The notes under the pieces were generated by a model that worked only from the letters and a program-made list of their open reading frames with translations, had not been told where the DNA came from and did not search any database. Positions 17,669-27,302 of a stretch of DNA of 64,000 nucleotides are shown in pieces. Location of the stretch: positions 62,001 to 126,000 of the forward strand of contig NZ_WHNX01000006.1 of the NCBI RefSeq assembly GCF_009362815.1. Direction: 5' to 3'. The translations under genes and the position numbers were made by a program. Position 1 is the stretch's first letter; every line of letters starts with the position of its first letter. Source of the DNA: Alkalibaculum sporogenes (GTDB taxonomy: Bacteria > Bacillota > Clostridia > Eubacteriales > Alkalibacteraceae).

Positions 17669-18928
17669 ATGAGCAAGTATATAGTAAAAGGCGGTAATAA
17701 ATTAAATGGTGAAGTGATTGTTCAAGGTTCAAAGAATGCTGCCCTACCTATCTTAGCTGCTACAGTGCTTAATCAAAGTGAAAGTGTTATCGAGAATATT
17801 CCTGATATACATGATGTAGATATAATGATAAAAATATTAAAATCTATCGGATGTTGTGTAAAAAAAGAAGGGAATACCTTAATTGTAGATTCAAGTAATA
17901 TTAACTCTGTCGAAGTATCAGAAGCTCTAGTAAGAGAAATGAGGTCATCTATTATTCTCTTAGGGGCACTATTATCTAAACATAAAGAAACTATATTCTC
18001 TTATCCTGGTGGATGTGATATAGGACTTAGACCTATCGATATACATCTGAAAGGATTAAGAAAATTAGGAGCTGTGATAGAAGAATCTCATGGCTTTATT
18101 CATTGTAAAGCTGAAAAGCTGTATGGTAGTAGTATAAACCTTGATTTTCCGAGCGTTGGTGCTACAGAAAATATTATGTTAGCTGCTAGCTTAGCTGAGG
18201 GAGAGACTGTAATTAGAAATGCTGCAAAAGAACCCGAAATTATAGATTTACAAAATTTTATTAATACAATGGGTGGAGAAGTGAAGGGTGCAGGTACAAG
18301 CATGGTTAGCATTAAAGGAGTTAGGAAATTAAATTCTGTTAAATATCGTGTTACATCTGATAGAATAGTAGCAGGCACGTACATAGTTGCTTCCTGTATT
18401 ACAGGTGGGAAAATTTTACTTAGAAACATACCGATGGAAGATATGAGAACAGTATGCTATAAATTAGCAGAAACTGGTTGTAATATTACGAATTACGATA
18501 ATGGTGAAATACTCGTTAAATCATCTAAGATTATTCAACCAATAGAATCTCTTATCACTCAGCCATATCCAGGATTCCCAACGGATATGCAAGCACAAAT
18601 ATTGTCTTTATTAACTGTAGCTAATGGAACTAGCGTTATAAACGAAACTATTTTTGAAAGCAGATACAAACATGTCCCAGAGCTAATTAGAATGGGTGCT
18701 AAAATTAAAATAGAGGGTAGAATAGCTATAATTCAAGGAGTTGAAAATTTACTTGGCGCAGAGGTTGATTCCACTGACTTAAGAGGTGGGGCAGCAATGG
18801 TATTAGCTGGACTTAGAGCACAAGGTGATACTATCGTAAATCATATTCATCATATTGATCGAGGTTATGAAAATTTTGCTGGAAATCTAAGAAACTTAGG
18901 TGCAATAATAAAAAGACAAGAGGATTGA
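17669..18928 (+). CDS. murA: UDP-N-acetylglucosamine 1-carboxyvinyltransferase MurA
   Basis: First committed step of peptidoglycan precursor synthesis (enolpyruvyl transfer from PEP to UDP-GlcNAc). The EPSP-synthase-like fold signatures are visible: GGNKLNGEVIVQGSKNAALPI at the start and PGGCDIGLRPIDIHLKG with the active-site cysteine C116, the target of fosfomycin. Length 419 is typical. A TGGAGGTG site precedes the ATG. There is a 79-base gap from murG, so an internal promoter is possible. Confidence 0.98.
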   Translation: MSKYIVKGGNKLNGEVIVQGSKNAALPILAATVLNQSESVIENIPDIHDVDIMIKILKSIGCCVKKEGNTLIVDSSNINSVEVSEALVREMRSSIILLGALLSKHKETIFSYPGGCDIGLRPIDIHLKGLRKLGAVIEESHGFIHCKAEKLYGSSINLDFPSVGATENIMLAASLAEGETVIRNAAKEPEIIDLQNFINTMGGEVKGAGTSMVSIKGVRKLNSVKYRVTSDRIVAGTYIVASCITGGKILLRNIPMEDMRTVCYKLAETGCNITNYDNGEILVKSSKIIQPIESLITQPYPGFPTDMQAQILSLLTVANGTSVINETIFESRYKHVPELIRMGAKIKIEGRIAIIQGVENLLGAEVDSTDLRGGAAMVLAGLRAQGDTIVNHIHHIDRGYENFAGNLRNLGAIIKRQED

Positions 18929-18934
18929 TTATAG

Positions 18935-19696
18935 GTGAGTGTACTCAAAAGAGAAAAAAACAAGAAAAAACAAAGGTATTATAGGAAAAATTATGTTACA
19001 CTTGTAATAATATTGTTATTATTAACAGTAATGACATTTTATTTCCTATTATTTACAGATTTTTTTAACATTGAGACTATTGAAATATTAGATAATGATA
19101 CTGTTACTAAAGAAGAAATTCTTCTTAAATCTGGTTTAAAAGATGGACAAAGCATTTTTCGTTTTAATAAAGGTCAAGTATTAAAGTCAATAGAGAAAAT
19201 ACCATACATAAAAAATGCCAGTTTAGTAAGAGTGTTTCCAAACAAAATTAAAATATATATTAATGAAAGAAGAGTTATTAGTGCTTTTTTTTATGAGAGT
19301 AAATTTCTTTATGTAGATGACGGAGAAATTATATTAGAATATGCTGAAGATCTTAGAGAAACTAACATACCTATAATAACTATATCATCTGAGTCAATAG
19401 GTAGTGTTTTAGTGGGGAATCAGGTGCAGTTACAACCTGAATGGATTAAAAAACATTTGTTTACCATCCTAAAACTTTTTAAAGATGAGGAAATATTAAA
19501 GTACATTTCAGAAATAAATATTACTAAGGATAATGTGCTTCATATGTATACCAAAGGTGGTAGTATAATAAAGGTTAAAACCAGTGATCGAATTGTTGAG
19601 AAACTGGATTTTATTAGAACTTATCTAATGGAAAAGGATGAAAGGATGATTATAGATTTAACCCATAGTGGGAATCCGACATATATTCCTAGATAA
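18935..19696 (+). CDS. ftsQ: Cell division protein FtsQ/DivIB
   Basis: Bitopic divisome protein with a strongly basic cytoplasmic tail, one membrane helix at about 22-42 and an extracellular POTRA domain (about 48-118) with IKNASLVRVFPNKIKIYINERR. Length 253 fits DivIB. The start is GTG with a modest AAGAGGAT site. It is the last divisome gene before the DUF881 pair; ftsA is not found after it. Confidence 0.93.
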   Translation: MSVLKREKNKKKQRYYRKNYVTLVIILLLLTVMTFYFLLFTDFFNIETIEILDNDTVTKEEILLKSGLKDGQSIFRFNKGQVLKSIEKIPYIKNASLVRVFPNKIKIYINERRVISAFFYESKFLYVDDGEIILEYAEDLRETNIPIITISSESIGSVLVGNQVQLQPEWIKKHLFTILKLFKDEEILKYISEINITKDNVLHMYTKGGSIIKVKTSDRIVEKLDFIRTYLMEKDERMIIDLTHSGNPTYIPR

Positions 19697-19713
19697 TTAA
19701 GGAGAGGTTAACG

Positions 19714-20412
19714 TTGAACAAGTCAAAAGGAAGAGTCGAGATAGCAATGATTTGCATCATTATAGGTATTATGATTGTTATGCAAACAAAGTCAATTAAT
19801 AATTTAGGTGGTCTTGTAACTACCCAAAGAGCTGATCAAATGCTTATAGAGTTAAATCAAATGAAAAGAGAAAATGATAGATTACAAAACAATGTTATTA
19901 CACTAGAAAATGATATTAGTTTTTTTGAAAATGAAGCATCATCTAACAATGCAGTAGTTGAAAAGATGCTTAGAGACGTTGATGCAGCTAAAGATCAAGC
20001 GGGATTTACAGATTTGGAAGGACCTGGAATTATTATCACTTTAGATTACAAAGATAGTGATGGTTACGATCCATTTCAAGCGAATTCAGTACTACTTTTA
20101 TTTCTAGTAAATGAATTAAATGCCGCAGGTGCTGAAGCAATTTCTATTAATGGAGAAAGAATAATTAATAGCTCAGAAATAAGACTAGCAGGAAGTCATA
20201 TTAACATTAATGGTAAAAAGAACTCTTATCCATATACTTTTAATGTAATAGGAAATACATCCACACTGAAATCTGCTGTAAATATGAGAGATGGAATTCT
20301 AGATATAATGGAATCAAATTATATTAATGTTGAAGTAGAGGAATCTGAAAAGATTACTGTTTTTAAATACAATGGCACTATTAATTTTAAATACGCAAAG
20401 CCGATTAAATAA
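19714..20412 (+). CDS. DUF881 family protein (YlxW-like), first copy
   Basis: Membrane-anchored extracytoplasmic protein of the DUF881 family, found next to division genes in Firmicutes. One N-terminal helix (about 8-25), a coiled coil (40-75) and the DUF881 core with GPGIIITLDY and LNAAGAEAISINGERI. TTG start with AAGGAGAGG. The biochemical role is unknown; the family name rests on these motifs and the locus. Confidence 0.87.
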   Translation: MNKSKGRVEIAMICIIIGIMIVMQTKSINNLGGLVTTQRADQMLIELNQMKRENDRLQNNVITLENDISFFENEASSNNAVVEKMLRDVDAAKDQAGFTDLEGPGIIITLDYKDSDGYDPFQANSVLLLFLVNELNAAGAEAISINGERIINSSEIRLAGSHININGKKNSYPYTFNVIGNTSTLKSAVNMRDGILDIMESNYINVEVEESEKITVFKYNGTINFKYAKPIK

Positions 20413-20426
20413 TTGTGAGGTTTCAT

Positions 20427-21113
20427 ATGAGAACAAAGTCTACAAAAATTATACTGTTTACAATATTCATTCTCGTAGGTATTTTGCTATCATATCTTAT
20501 TGTACATTCATCAAAAGAATATGAATCTAGCAGTATTATTACACCTAAGGTCTTAAACGATTATAAGAATGAATTAGATAACTTAGATATTAAGAAAAAA
20601 GAATTAAATGATAACATAACTGATTTAGAAAACAAGTTAGATAGCTACAAAAACGAGGAAGGTATTGATTATCTAGCGTTAGAAAATGAATTATACAATG
20701 AATTAATAAGATATGATATAATAGCAGGGAAGAAAGATGTACAAGGTCCAGGTGTTAAGATAAGTATGTCTGATAGCAACGAAATCCTTCAACCAGGCGA
20801 TAATATAAGCGATTATATTATTCATAATAATGATATTTTAGAAATCATTAATGAACTAAGATTCTCTGGTGCTGAGGTTATTGCTATTAATGGATATCAA
20901 CTCTCTTGGAACTCTAATATAGATTGTGCAGGTCCTGTTATATATATAGATGATTTTATAGCAGGTGCACCATTCATCATTGAAGCTATAGGAAATAGGG
21001 ATAAAATAATAGCAACATTAAATTCTGATGAAAGCTATGTAGAATTGTTAAAATTCCGTACAATAAATATTAGTATAGTAGAGAAAGAGAATATTATTCT
21101 TAATAAGAATTAA
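20427..21113 (+). CDS. DUF881 family protein (YlxX-like), second copy
   Basis: Paralogue of the preceding gene: membrane helix at about 8-25, coiled coil (35-70), then GPGVKISMSD and LRFSGAEVIAINGYQLS matching the DUF881 core. ATG at 20427 is used because GTGAGG sits just before it; an earlier GTG overlaps that site. Two tandem copies occur in B. subtilis and many Clostridia. Function unknown, probably at the division site. Confidence 0.86.
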   Translation: MRTKSTKIILFTIFILVGILLSYLIVHSSKEYESSSIITPKVLNDYKNELDNLDIKKKELNDNITDLENKLDSYKNEEGIDYLALENELYNELIRYDIIAGKKDVQGPGVKISMSDSNEILQPGDNISDYIIHNNDILEIINELRFSGAEVIAINGYQLSWNSNIDCAGPVIYIDDFIAGAPFIIEAIGNRDKIIATLNSDESYVELLKFRTINISIVEKENIILNKN

Positions 21114-21130
21114 TATTATAGAGGTGAAAA

Positions 21131-21481
21131 ATGCTTATACCATTATTAGGATTAATTATTGGAGTTATGTTAGGGTTTGTACTACCTATAGATTTACCTA
21201 CTTCATATACATCGTATATGTCTGTAGCATTACTTGCAGCGCTTGATTCTGTTTTTGGTGGAGTAAGAGCGGATTTAGAGCATAAATTTGATTCTCATAT
21301 CTTTATTTCTGGATTTTTTGGAAATACGCTTATCGCAGCTTTCTTAGCTTACTTGGGAGATCGTCTAGGGATTCCATTATACTATGCTGCAATATTCACT
21401 TTTGGTACTAGACTGTTTCAAAATTTTGCAATTATTAGAAGGATAGCGCTTAATAAACTACAAGAAAAATATAAGCACTAA
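21131..21481 (+). CDS. sbp: Small basic protein Sbp (DUF1290)
   Basis: A 116-residue membrane protein with about three helices and the conserved core YMSVALLAALDSVFGGVRA. The family is nearly always next to ftsZ or the DUF881 genes in Firmicutes and Actinobacteria. A GAGGTG site precedes the ATG. No enzymatic motif; role unknown. Confidence 0.9.
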   Translation: MLIPLLGLIIGVMLGFVLPIDLPTSYTSYMSVALLAALDSVFGGVRADLEHKFDSHIFISGFFGNTLIAAFLAYLGDRLGIPLYYAAIFTFGTRLFQNFAIIRRIALNKLQEKYKH

Positions 21482-21522
21482 GATAATCACAAAGACAATC
21501 ATACATAAGGGGGTAGAAATTT

Positions 21523-22575
21523 TTGCTACAATTTGATTTAGAAGAAGAACATTTTGCTAACATAAAAGTTATCGGAGTTGGTGGTGGAGGTAATAATGCT
21601 GTCAATAGAATGATAGAATCTGGTCTAAAAGGTGTTAGTTTTGCTGTAGTAAATACTGACAATCAAGCACTTACTCTATCATTAGCGGAAGAAAGAATAC
21701 AAATTGGAGAGAAAGCTACTCATGGTTTAGGAGCTGGCGCAAATCCAGAAATTGGTCAAAAGTCGGCAGAAGAGAGTGAAGAAGCGTTAACTGAATCTAT
21801 TAAAGGAAGCGACTTGATATTTGTAACTGCTGGTATGGGTGGAGGCACAGGTACTGGTGCAGCTCCAGTTGTTGCTAGAATTGCTAAAGAATTAGGGATA
21901 TTGACTGTAGGAGTAGTAACTAAACCTTTTGCTTTTGAAGGTAAGGTTAGGTCAAACAATGCGAGGCTAGGAACAGAATTATTAGCTCAGAATGTTGATG
22001 CTCTTGTAACTATTCCAAATGATAGGTTACTACAATTAGCAGATAAAACCACATCTTTGAGGGATGCATTCAAGATGGCAGACAATGTACTGCTCCAAGG
22101 AGTAAGAGGAATTTCTGATCTAATAGCAATACCTGGACTAGTAAGTCTTGACTTTGCAGATGTCAAAACCATTATGAAAGACACTGGTCTAGCTCATATG
22201 GGAGTAGGTACTGCTAGTGGTGAGAATAAAGCAGCAGAAGCTGCAAAACAAGCTATACATAGCCCTTTACTAGAAACTCAAATTGACGGTGCAACAGGTA
22301 TATTATTAAATATTACTGGAGGACCTAACTTAACCTTGTTTGAAGTTGATCAAGCTGCTGAAATTGCTAGAGAAGCCGCTGATCCAGATGCCAATGTTAT
22401 ATTTGGGGCTGCAATTGATGAGAGTATGGAAGATGAAATAAAGATAACTGTAATTGCCACGGGTTTTTCTAATAATATTGTTAGAAACAAAGAAGAGGCT
22501 AAAACTACAAAAGTTAATCCACAAGCTCCAAGTGATGATCAATTTAACATACCTTCATTTTTGAGACGACGATAG
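21523..22575 (+). CDS. ftsZ: Cell division GTPase FtsZ
   Basis: Tubulin-like GTPase forming the division ring. [13 protein letters not shown] lies near 19-31, the GTP signature [12 protein letters not shown] near 104-115, followed by the T7 loop region and the C-terminal tail ending in IPSFLRRR, which is the conserved partner-binding peptide. Length 350 is slightly short because the variable linker is brief. TTG start with AAGGGGGT. It ends the dcw cluster. Confidence 0.98.
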   Translation: MLQFDLEEEHFANIKVIGVGGGGNNAVNRMIESGLKGVSFAVVNTDNQALTLSLAEERIQIGEKATHGLGAGANPEIGQKSAEESEEALTESIKGSDLIFVTAGMGGGTGTGAAPVVARIAKELGILTVGVVTKPFAFEGKVRSNNARLGTELLAQNVDALVTIPNDRLLQLADKTTSLRDAFKMADNVLLQGVRGISDLIAIPGLVSLDFADVKTIMKDTGLAHMGVGTASGENKAAEAAKQAIHSPLLETQIDGATGILLNITGGPNLTLFEVDQAAEIAREAADPDANVIFGAAIDESMEDEIKITVIATGFSNNIVRNKEEAKTTKVNPQAPSDDQFNIPSFLRRR

Positions 22576-22659
22576 AAAAAGGAAATTCACTAATATATAG
22601 CAAGATACTTTAAGTACAGAGTTCGTCTTTTATACGATTTAATGCGTAACCACAATAAT

Positions 22660-22712
22660 CAATATTCAGTAGGGGATGAAGAGAACCCTTACTGAAAAAA
22701 GTTTCACTTTAT
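22660..22712 (+). repeat. interspersed repeat family A, copy A1
   Basis: Contains AATATTCAGTAGGGG, a GATGA-A-rich middle, and CCCTTACTGAA then AAGTTTCACTTTAT. TTCAGTAGGG pairs with CCCTTACTGAA to form a hairpin. The 3' block matches the copies at 26571, 30669 and 45957. Confidence 0.7.
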
Positions 22713-22719
22713 TTACGGA

Positions 22720-22842
22720 CATTATGACAATCGCTAAATGTATGATATCAGACATTTCCTCAGCAAAGCCAAGGAAAAACAGGTTTCACCTGTTTTCTCC
22801 TTGGCTTTGAGTCGTCGGTTACCATCTGATAACAATTAATTG
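22720..22842 (+). other. structured non-coding segment with a long hairpin (ftsZ-spoIIGA gap)
   Basis: Starts with GACAATCGCTAAATG, a variant of the family B core, then a hairpin AAATGT/ACATTT. AAAGCCAAGG...ACAGGT at 22765-22784 pairs with its complement ending 22808, a stem of about 20 pairs with one irregularity and a TTC loop. TATCAGA at 22746 pairs with TCTGATA at 22826, enclosing that stem. No open reading frame was found. Confidence 0.6.
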
Positions 22843-22934
22843 TATTAACCACAAGAAATACGCTTTGCGACGGTTACGCAGTAGTCGCCAAATGTCTGCA
22901 AGCAGCCACTTGGCTCATTAATTCGCGATAATTA
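22843..22934 (+). repeat. interspersed repeat family B, dispersed copy B1
   Basis: About 90 bases, nearly the same as the reverse complement of 60621-60719: AACCACAAGAAATACGC, GGTTACGCAGTAGTCGCC, a CTGC-AA-GCAG hairpin, CCACTTGGCTC and TTCGCGATAAT. The core TACGCTT-GC...GGTTACGC...GTCGCCAAATG is shared with the tandem array at 42871. Confidence 0.8.
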
Positions 22935-22935
22935 G

Positions 22936-22962
22936 AACACCTGTTTATGCAGGTGTTTTTTT
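22936..22962 (+). terminator. terminator of the ftsZ transcript or the repeat region
   Basis: AACACCTG, loop TTTATG, CAGGTGTTTTTTT. Canonical Rho-independent terminator 360 bases after ftsZ, so a transcript crossing the repeats would end here. Confidence 0.85.
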
Positions 22963-23115
22963 CATTTTTTCTCCTCTTTGTGACATAATTCTGGAAATCT
23001 AAAATATATAATATATTAGAGCTTAGACAATCTGGCAAAAGTATAAAATAAAAAAGTAGATACTATTAGTTTAAATACTGATATATGATTAAAACAATAA
23101 AAAGGGTGAACAGAT

Positions 23116-24018
23116 TTGAACTACTATATTTATGGTGAGGTTGTTTTAATTGAAAATTTCTTAATTAACTTTATAATTTTAATGATCACTGCAAAAATTC
23201 TAAGGAAAAGAATTAAGTGGCTAAGAATTATTCCTGGTGCATTACTTGGTGCTATATATTCAATTATGCAATTTAAGTATATTATATTCACTCATTTTAG
23301 TTTTAAAATAGCATTATCAGTATTTATAATTATAATTACTTTCTATCCTATAAACATTAAACAATTCACAAATTATATGCTTTTATTTTATTCAATATCT
23401 TTGTTATTTGGAGGCTGTGTCATAGCCATAATCATATTGAGCAATCATAGTTCTAATATGACTTTAAATATTAATGGCGTGAAGTCATCTACAATAACGA
23501 TTGGTGTTTTTATTGGTATACTAGTTGTGATAAAGGCTAGGGAATTAATGATAGATATTAAGTTAAGAAAAACAAATATTTTGGACATTAGAATTGGGCT
23601 AAATTCACAGACATTATATACAAAAGGATTTACAGATACAGGATGTCATGTAACAGATCCTCTTAATGGTAAACCTATTCTTCTAGTGGAATATGAAGCT
23701 ATAAAAGAGATACTACCTTTAAGATTAAAAAATTATTACTATACATATGATGATAAATTAGATTATGACATCGATAAAAAAATAATGGAGATAGAAATAC
23801 TGAAAAAAATACGTTTTGTTCCCTTTCATACTGTTAACAAAGATATAAATTCATATATGCTATGTTATCAGTGTGATTATATTGAATTATATGATAATGA
23901 GAATACTCTTAGGATTGATAAATCCTACATTGGAATTTGCAAGACACGACTTTCCCAACATCGTGAATTTCAAGCTCTCATTAATCCAAAATTACTATAT
24001 ATGAACGGAGGATTTTAA
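23116..24018 (+). CDS. spoIIGA: Sporulation sigma-E factor processing peptidase SpoIIGA
   Basis: Membrane aspartic protease that removes the pro-sequence of SigE after asymmetric division. Five N-terminal membrane helices (about 1-150) are followed by a cytoplasmic retropepsin-like domain with FTDTGCHVTDPLNGKP, giving the catalytic D174 in DTG. Length 300 is typical. TTG start after AAAGGGTGA. Its stop is adjacent to the sigE start, so the protease and its substrate are coupled. Confidence 0.96.
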   Translation: MNYYIYGEVVLIENFLINFIILMITAKILRKRIKWLRIIPGALLGAIYSIMQFKYIIFTHFSFKIALSVFIIIITFYPINIKQFTNYMLLFYSISLLFGGCVIAIIILSNHSSNMTLNINGVKSSTITIGVFIGILVVIKARELMIDIKLRKTNILDIRIGLNSQTLYTKGFTDTGCHVTDPLNGKPILLVEYEAIKEILPLRLKNYYYTYDDKLDYDIDKKIMEIEILKKIRFVPFHTVNKDINSYMLCYQCDYIELYDNENTLRIDKSYIGICKTRLSQHREFQALINPKLLYMNGGF

Positions 24019-24753
24019 TTGGATAGTATTATTAAATTAGTGATAAAATTGAGATTATATATTTCCAAACTACTAATTATCATTAATTATCATAAAAAGA
24101 ACTTTGTACATTATATTGGTGGTAGCGAAGCACTGCCGCCACCTTTAAAGGCAGATGAAGAAAGATACTTTATTGAAATGCTACGAACAGATAAAGAGAG
24201 TGCAAAGAGCACTTTAATTGAGCGTAATCTTAGATTAGTGGTGTATATTTCAAGAAAGTTTGAAAATACTGGTATATCTATAGAAGATTTAATATCTATT
24301 GGTACAATTGGTTTGATAAAGGCAGTAAATACTTTTGATCCTGACAAAAATATTAAACTTGCTACATATGCGTCAAGGTGTATAGAGAATGAGATTCTTA
24401 TGTTTATCAGGAAGAATAGTAAAATAAAAATGGAAATATCCTTTGATGAACCATTGAATATTGATTGGGATGGGAATGAATTACTTCTTTCAGATATCCT
24501 AGGTACGGAAGAAGATGTAACACAAAATAACATTGAGAGACAAGTGGAATTTCAATTACTGAATATTGCCATGAACCATTTAAACAAAAGGGAAAAGATG
24601 ATAGTGGAACTTAGATTTGGTTTAAATAATGGAGATTCTAAAACTCAAAAGGAAGTTGCAGAAGAAATGAATATCTCCCAGTCTTACATATCAAGATTAG
24701 AAAAGAAGATTTTAAAGAGATTAAAGAAAGAAATCTATAAAATGACGATTTAA
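24019..24753 (+). CDS. sigE: RNA polymerase sporulation sigma factor SigE (pro-SigE)
   Basis: Mother-cell sigma factor. The N-terminal hydrophobic/basic pro-sequence ends around [12 protein letters not shown], the region cleaved by SpoIIGA. Sigma region 2 follows ([34 protein letters not shown]) and region 4 at the C-terminus ([20 protein letters not shown]). Length 244 is typical. TTG start one base after the spoIIGA stop, with CGGAGGA inside that gene. Confidence 0.97.
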   Translation: MDSIIKLVIKLRLYISKLLIIINYHKKNFVHYIGGSEALPPPLKADEERYFIEMLRTDKESAKSTLIERNLRLVVYISRKFENTGISIEDLISIGTIGLIKAVNTFDPDKNIKLATYASRCIENEILMFIRKNSKIKMEISFDEPLNIDWDGNELLLSDILGTEEDVTQNNIERQVEFQLLNIAMNHLNKREKMIVELRFGLNNGDSKTQKEVAEEMNISQSYISRLEKKILKRLKKEIYKMTI

Positions 24754-24817
24754 TGTCAATTTAATGACAATGGGTAATATATTCTTAACTAATATAATAA
24801 AAAAGACATAAGAAATA

Positions 24818-24863
24818 AAAAGATAAAAGATGTTAGTTTTTAATGATAACTTTTATCTTTTTT
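24818..24863 (+). terminator. terminator after sigE
   Basis: AAAAAGATAAAAG...TTA, TAA...CTTTTATCTTTTTT: AT-rich but long stem with a T tract, separating sigE from sigG. The rest of the 24754-25100 gap is AT-rich with only the promoter below recognised. Confidence 0.75.
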
Positions 24864-25033
24864 CTGTATAAAGAAATATCTATATGCAACATAAATTATA
24901 TTAAAAAAAAATATTGGAATAATATACCTATTGTGAGCAGAGTAAACTCTTAGTACTGCTATATTTCAGAAATTTTTACATTTTATTCGAAAGGAAATAC
25001 AGGCAAATTACAAAAAACTGGCATTGAATCTTT

Positions 25034-25062
25034 GAATATAAATACTTAACCGGGTAATAATC
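25034..25062 (+). promoter_or_regulatory. possible SigF-type promoter of sigG
   Basis: GAATA at 25034-25038, 14-base spacer, GGTAATAATC at 25053-25062 resembles the SigF consensus (GYWTA; GGnAAnAHTR). It lies about 40 bases before the sigG start. In B. subtilis sigG is transcribed by SigF. The match has one mismatch in each half. Confidence 0.4.
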
Positions 25063-25100
25063 TAACATAAGAAAATGCATTTTGAGAAAGGATGACACAC

Positions 25101-25877
25101 ATGTTAAAAAAAGTTGAAATCTGTGGTGTAAATACTTCCCAATTACCTGTTTTAACAAATAAGGAAATGATGGAATTATTCAAGAAGATTCATAAAGGAG
25201 ATCAAAATGCGAGGACAACATTTATACAAGGAAATCTTAGATTAGTACTAAGCGTTATAAAAAGATTCAATAATAGAGGCGAAAATTTAGATGATTTATT
25301 TCAAATAGGATGTGTAGGTTTAATCAAAGCTATTGATAATTTTGATCTATCCCATAATGTAAGATTTTCTACTTATGCTGTTCCTATGATTATTGGTGAA
25401 ATTAGGAGATATTTAAGAGATAATAATTCTGTAAGAGTAAGTAGATCGCTTAGAGATATAGCCTATAAAGCATTAAAAGTTAGAGATGAATTAGTGCTAA
25501 GGAGTGTTAAAGAACCCTCTCTTATGGAAATTTCAAAGGAATTAGGACTACCAAGAGAAGAGGTTGTTTTTGCTCTAGAAGCTATTCAAGATCCTGTATC
25601 TTTATTTGAACCAATTTATCATGATAATGGTGATGCAATTTTTATTATGGATCAAATTCAAGATGAAAAAAATAAAGATGAGAAATGGATAGAAAATATT
25701 GCAGTGATGGAAGCAATTAAGAAATTAAATGGTAGAGAAAAATTGATTATAAAGATGAGGTATTTTGACGGGAAAACACAAATGGAAGTAGCTAATGAAA
25801 TAGGAATATCACAAGCCCAAGTATCTAGAGTCGAAAAGAATGCACTACATTCTATAAAGAAGACTATGACAAATTAG
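25101..25877 (+). CDS. sigG: RNA polymerase sporulation sigma factor SigG
   Basis: Late forespore sigma factor. The N-terminus KVEICGVNTSQLPVLTN matches the SigG anti-sigma-contact peptide. Region 2 (GNLRLVLSVIKRFNNRGENLDDLFQIGCVGLIKAIDNFD), region 3 and region 4 (KTQMEVANEIGISQAQVSRVEKNAL) are complete. Start 25101 is preferred to ATG 25092 because the GAGAAAGGA site adjoins the latter. It should transcribe the SASP genes at 44985-45862. Confidence 0.97.
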   Translation: MLKKVEICGVNTSQLPVLTNKEMMELFKKIHKGDQNARTTFIQGNLRLVLSVIKRFNNRGENLDDLFQIGCVGLIKAIDNFDLSHNVRFSTYAVPMIIGEIRRYLRDNNSVRVSRSLRDIAYKALKVRDELVLRSVKEPSLMEISKELGLPREEVVFALEAIQDPVSLFEPIYHDNGDAIFIMDQIQDEKNKDEKWIENIAVMEAIKKLNGREKLIIKMRYFDGKTQMEVANEIGISQAQVSRVEKNALHSIKKTMTN

Positions 25878-25949
25878 TCTTATAATATAGACAAGTAATC
25901 TTTACTAATGTATAATAATGCTAGCTAAATTTGGAATGGGGGAGTTAGC

Positions 25950-26405
25950 TTGAAGTGTCCGTTTTGTAACCATATGGATAGTAAGGTCGTAGATTCTAGA
26001 CCTACTGAGGATGGAAACGTTATACGTAGAAGAAGAGAATGTTTTAGTTGTACAAAGAGATTTACTACCTATGAAAAAGTAGAAGATATACCCCTTATGG
26101 TTGTTAAAAAAGGCGGACAAAGAGAAGCATTTAACCGTAATAAGATCATGAACGGTATTATTAAAGCGTGTGAAAAAAGACCAATATCTATAAAACAAAT
26201 AGAGGACATTGTCGATTCTATTGAAAAAGAAGTTTATCAAAGTCTAGAGAGAGAAGTATCATCGCAATTCATTGGTGAAATGATAATGAATCATTTAAAA
26301 ACTATTGATGAAGTGTCATATGTAAGGTTTGCATCTGTATACAGACAGTTTAAGGATATAAACACTTTTATGTCAGAATTAAATAAATTGTTAAATGAAA
26401 AGTAA
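25950..26405 (+). CDS. nrdR: Transcriptional repressor NrdR
   Basis: Zinc-ribbon plus ATP-cone repressor of ribonucleotide reductase genes. Zinc ligands are CPFC at residues 3-6 and CFSC at about 31-34, followed by the RRRREC-RFTTYE signature; the ATP cone occupies about 49-139. Length 151 is typical. TTG start with GGGGGAG. It follows sigG, as in several Clostridia; no reductase gene is in the window. Confidence 0.97.
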   Translation: MKCPFCNHMDSKVVDSRPTEDGNVIRRRRECFSCTKRFTTYEKVEDIPLMVVKKGGQREAFNRNKIMNGIIKACEKRPISIKQIEDIVDSIEKEVYQSLEREVSSQFIGEMIMNHLKTIDEVSYVRFASVYRQFKDINTFMSELNKLLNEK

Positions 26406-26570
26406 TCTACTATGTTTATAAGGAACAATAATTATGGATTAAATGTTAAAGATTAAAAATGTTGAAGCTTAAATTCACTTTAAAATATTAAAGCAATATC
26501 TCTGATTATTAAGCTTAGATAATTAATTAGACTGGAGATCCCACTGGGATCTTTATTTTATGATAGAGAA
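26406..26570 (+). other. AT-rich gap after nrdR with one terminator
   Basis: No coding potential. The only clear structure is GAGATCCCA/TGGGATCTTT with T-rich tail at 26535-26559, a probable terminator of the sigG-nrdR region. Confidence 0.6.
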
Positions 26571-26632
26571 GTGCTTTCAAGATGATAAAAAAGCTAAGTG
26601 CGGGATTAAGTTTCACCTTATTCTAATATTAT
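26571..26632 (+). repeat. interspersed repeat family A, copy A2
   Basis: TTTCAAGATGATAAAAAAGC is identical to the same block in the copy at 30669. It is followed by GTGCGGGATTAAGTTTCACCTTAT, a variant of the family 3' end. Here the GCGGGAT motif seen at the other end of long copies lies inside. Confidence 0.65.
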
Positions 26633-26717
26633 AATTTGAAAGCTTAAGTAGCGATATTATTTTTAATGATTTTTAGAAATATGTTTTCTATTTGCAAATA
26701 AGTAGGGGGGGTCTAAC

Positions 26718-27248
26718 ATGTATGAAGAGAAGACGATAGAATCTAAAGAAATATATAACGGTAAAATTATAAATTTAAAAGTAGAAAAAGTAGAATTGCA
26801 CAATGGGAATGAGTCTTATAGAGAAATTATATCTCATCCTGGTGGCTGTGGCATTGTAGCAATTAAAAATAATAAAATAATACTTGTATCACAGTTTAGA
26901 AAACCTATAAATCAAAATATTTTAGAAATACCTGCTGGAAAATTAGATCAGTATGAAGATCCTATAGATTGCGCCAAGAGAGAACTAAAGGAAGAAACTG
27001 GGTATAGTGCAAATAGCATAAAAAAAATAGGTCAGATATTTACTAGCCCAGGCTATACTAATGAATGTATACACATATATTATACAGATGATCTTACAAT
27101 TGGTGAGATGAATCTTGATCAAGATGAATTCGTCAATATAGAAGAGATTGAAATTAGTGAAGTACTTCGTATGAGCAAATGTGGGGAAATAAATGATGGA
27201 AAGACATTAGCTGCCTTATTACTAGCATTTAACTATTTGAAAATATAA
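26718..27248 (+). CDS. nudF: NUDIX hydrolase, probable ADP-ribose pyrophosphatase
   Basis: Hydrolyses ADP-ribose to AMP and ribose 5-phosphate. The full Nudix box is present: GKLDQYEDPIDCAKRELKEETGY fits GX5EX7REUXEEXGU. The ADP-ribose branch is suggested by length (176), by the region around ISHPGGCGIVAI before the box and by position next to spoIIM, as with nudF in B. subtilis. RBS is a run of seven G, strong for a clostridial gene. Confidence 0.88.
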   Translation: MYEEKTIESKEIYNGKIINLKVEKVELHNGNESYREIISHPGGCGIVAIKNNKIILVSQFRKPINQNILEIPAGKLDQYEDPIDCAKRELKEETGYSANSIKKIGQIFTSPGYTNECIHIYYTDDLTIGEMNLDQDEFVNIEEIEISEVLRMSKCGEINDGKTLAALLLAFNYLKI

Positions 27249-27302
27249 CAATCATAATCTTCTCTAGATACGCATAACTTGTATCATAAGGAGGAGATTT
27301 TT

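Noticed and set aside
18100-18429. Minus-strand open frame opposite murA
   Set aside because: Shadow of murA with no independent signals.
24111-24533. Minus-strand open frame of 140 codons opposite sigE
   Set aside because: Antisense shadow of sigE; serine/isoleucine-rich translation typical of reverse-strand frames here.
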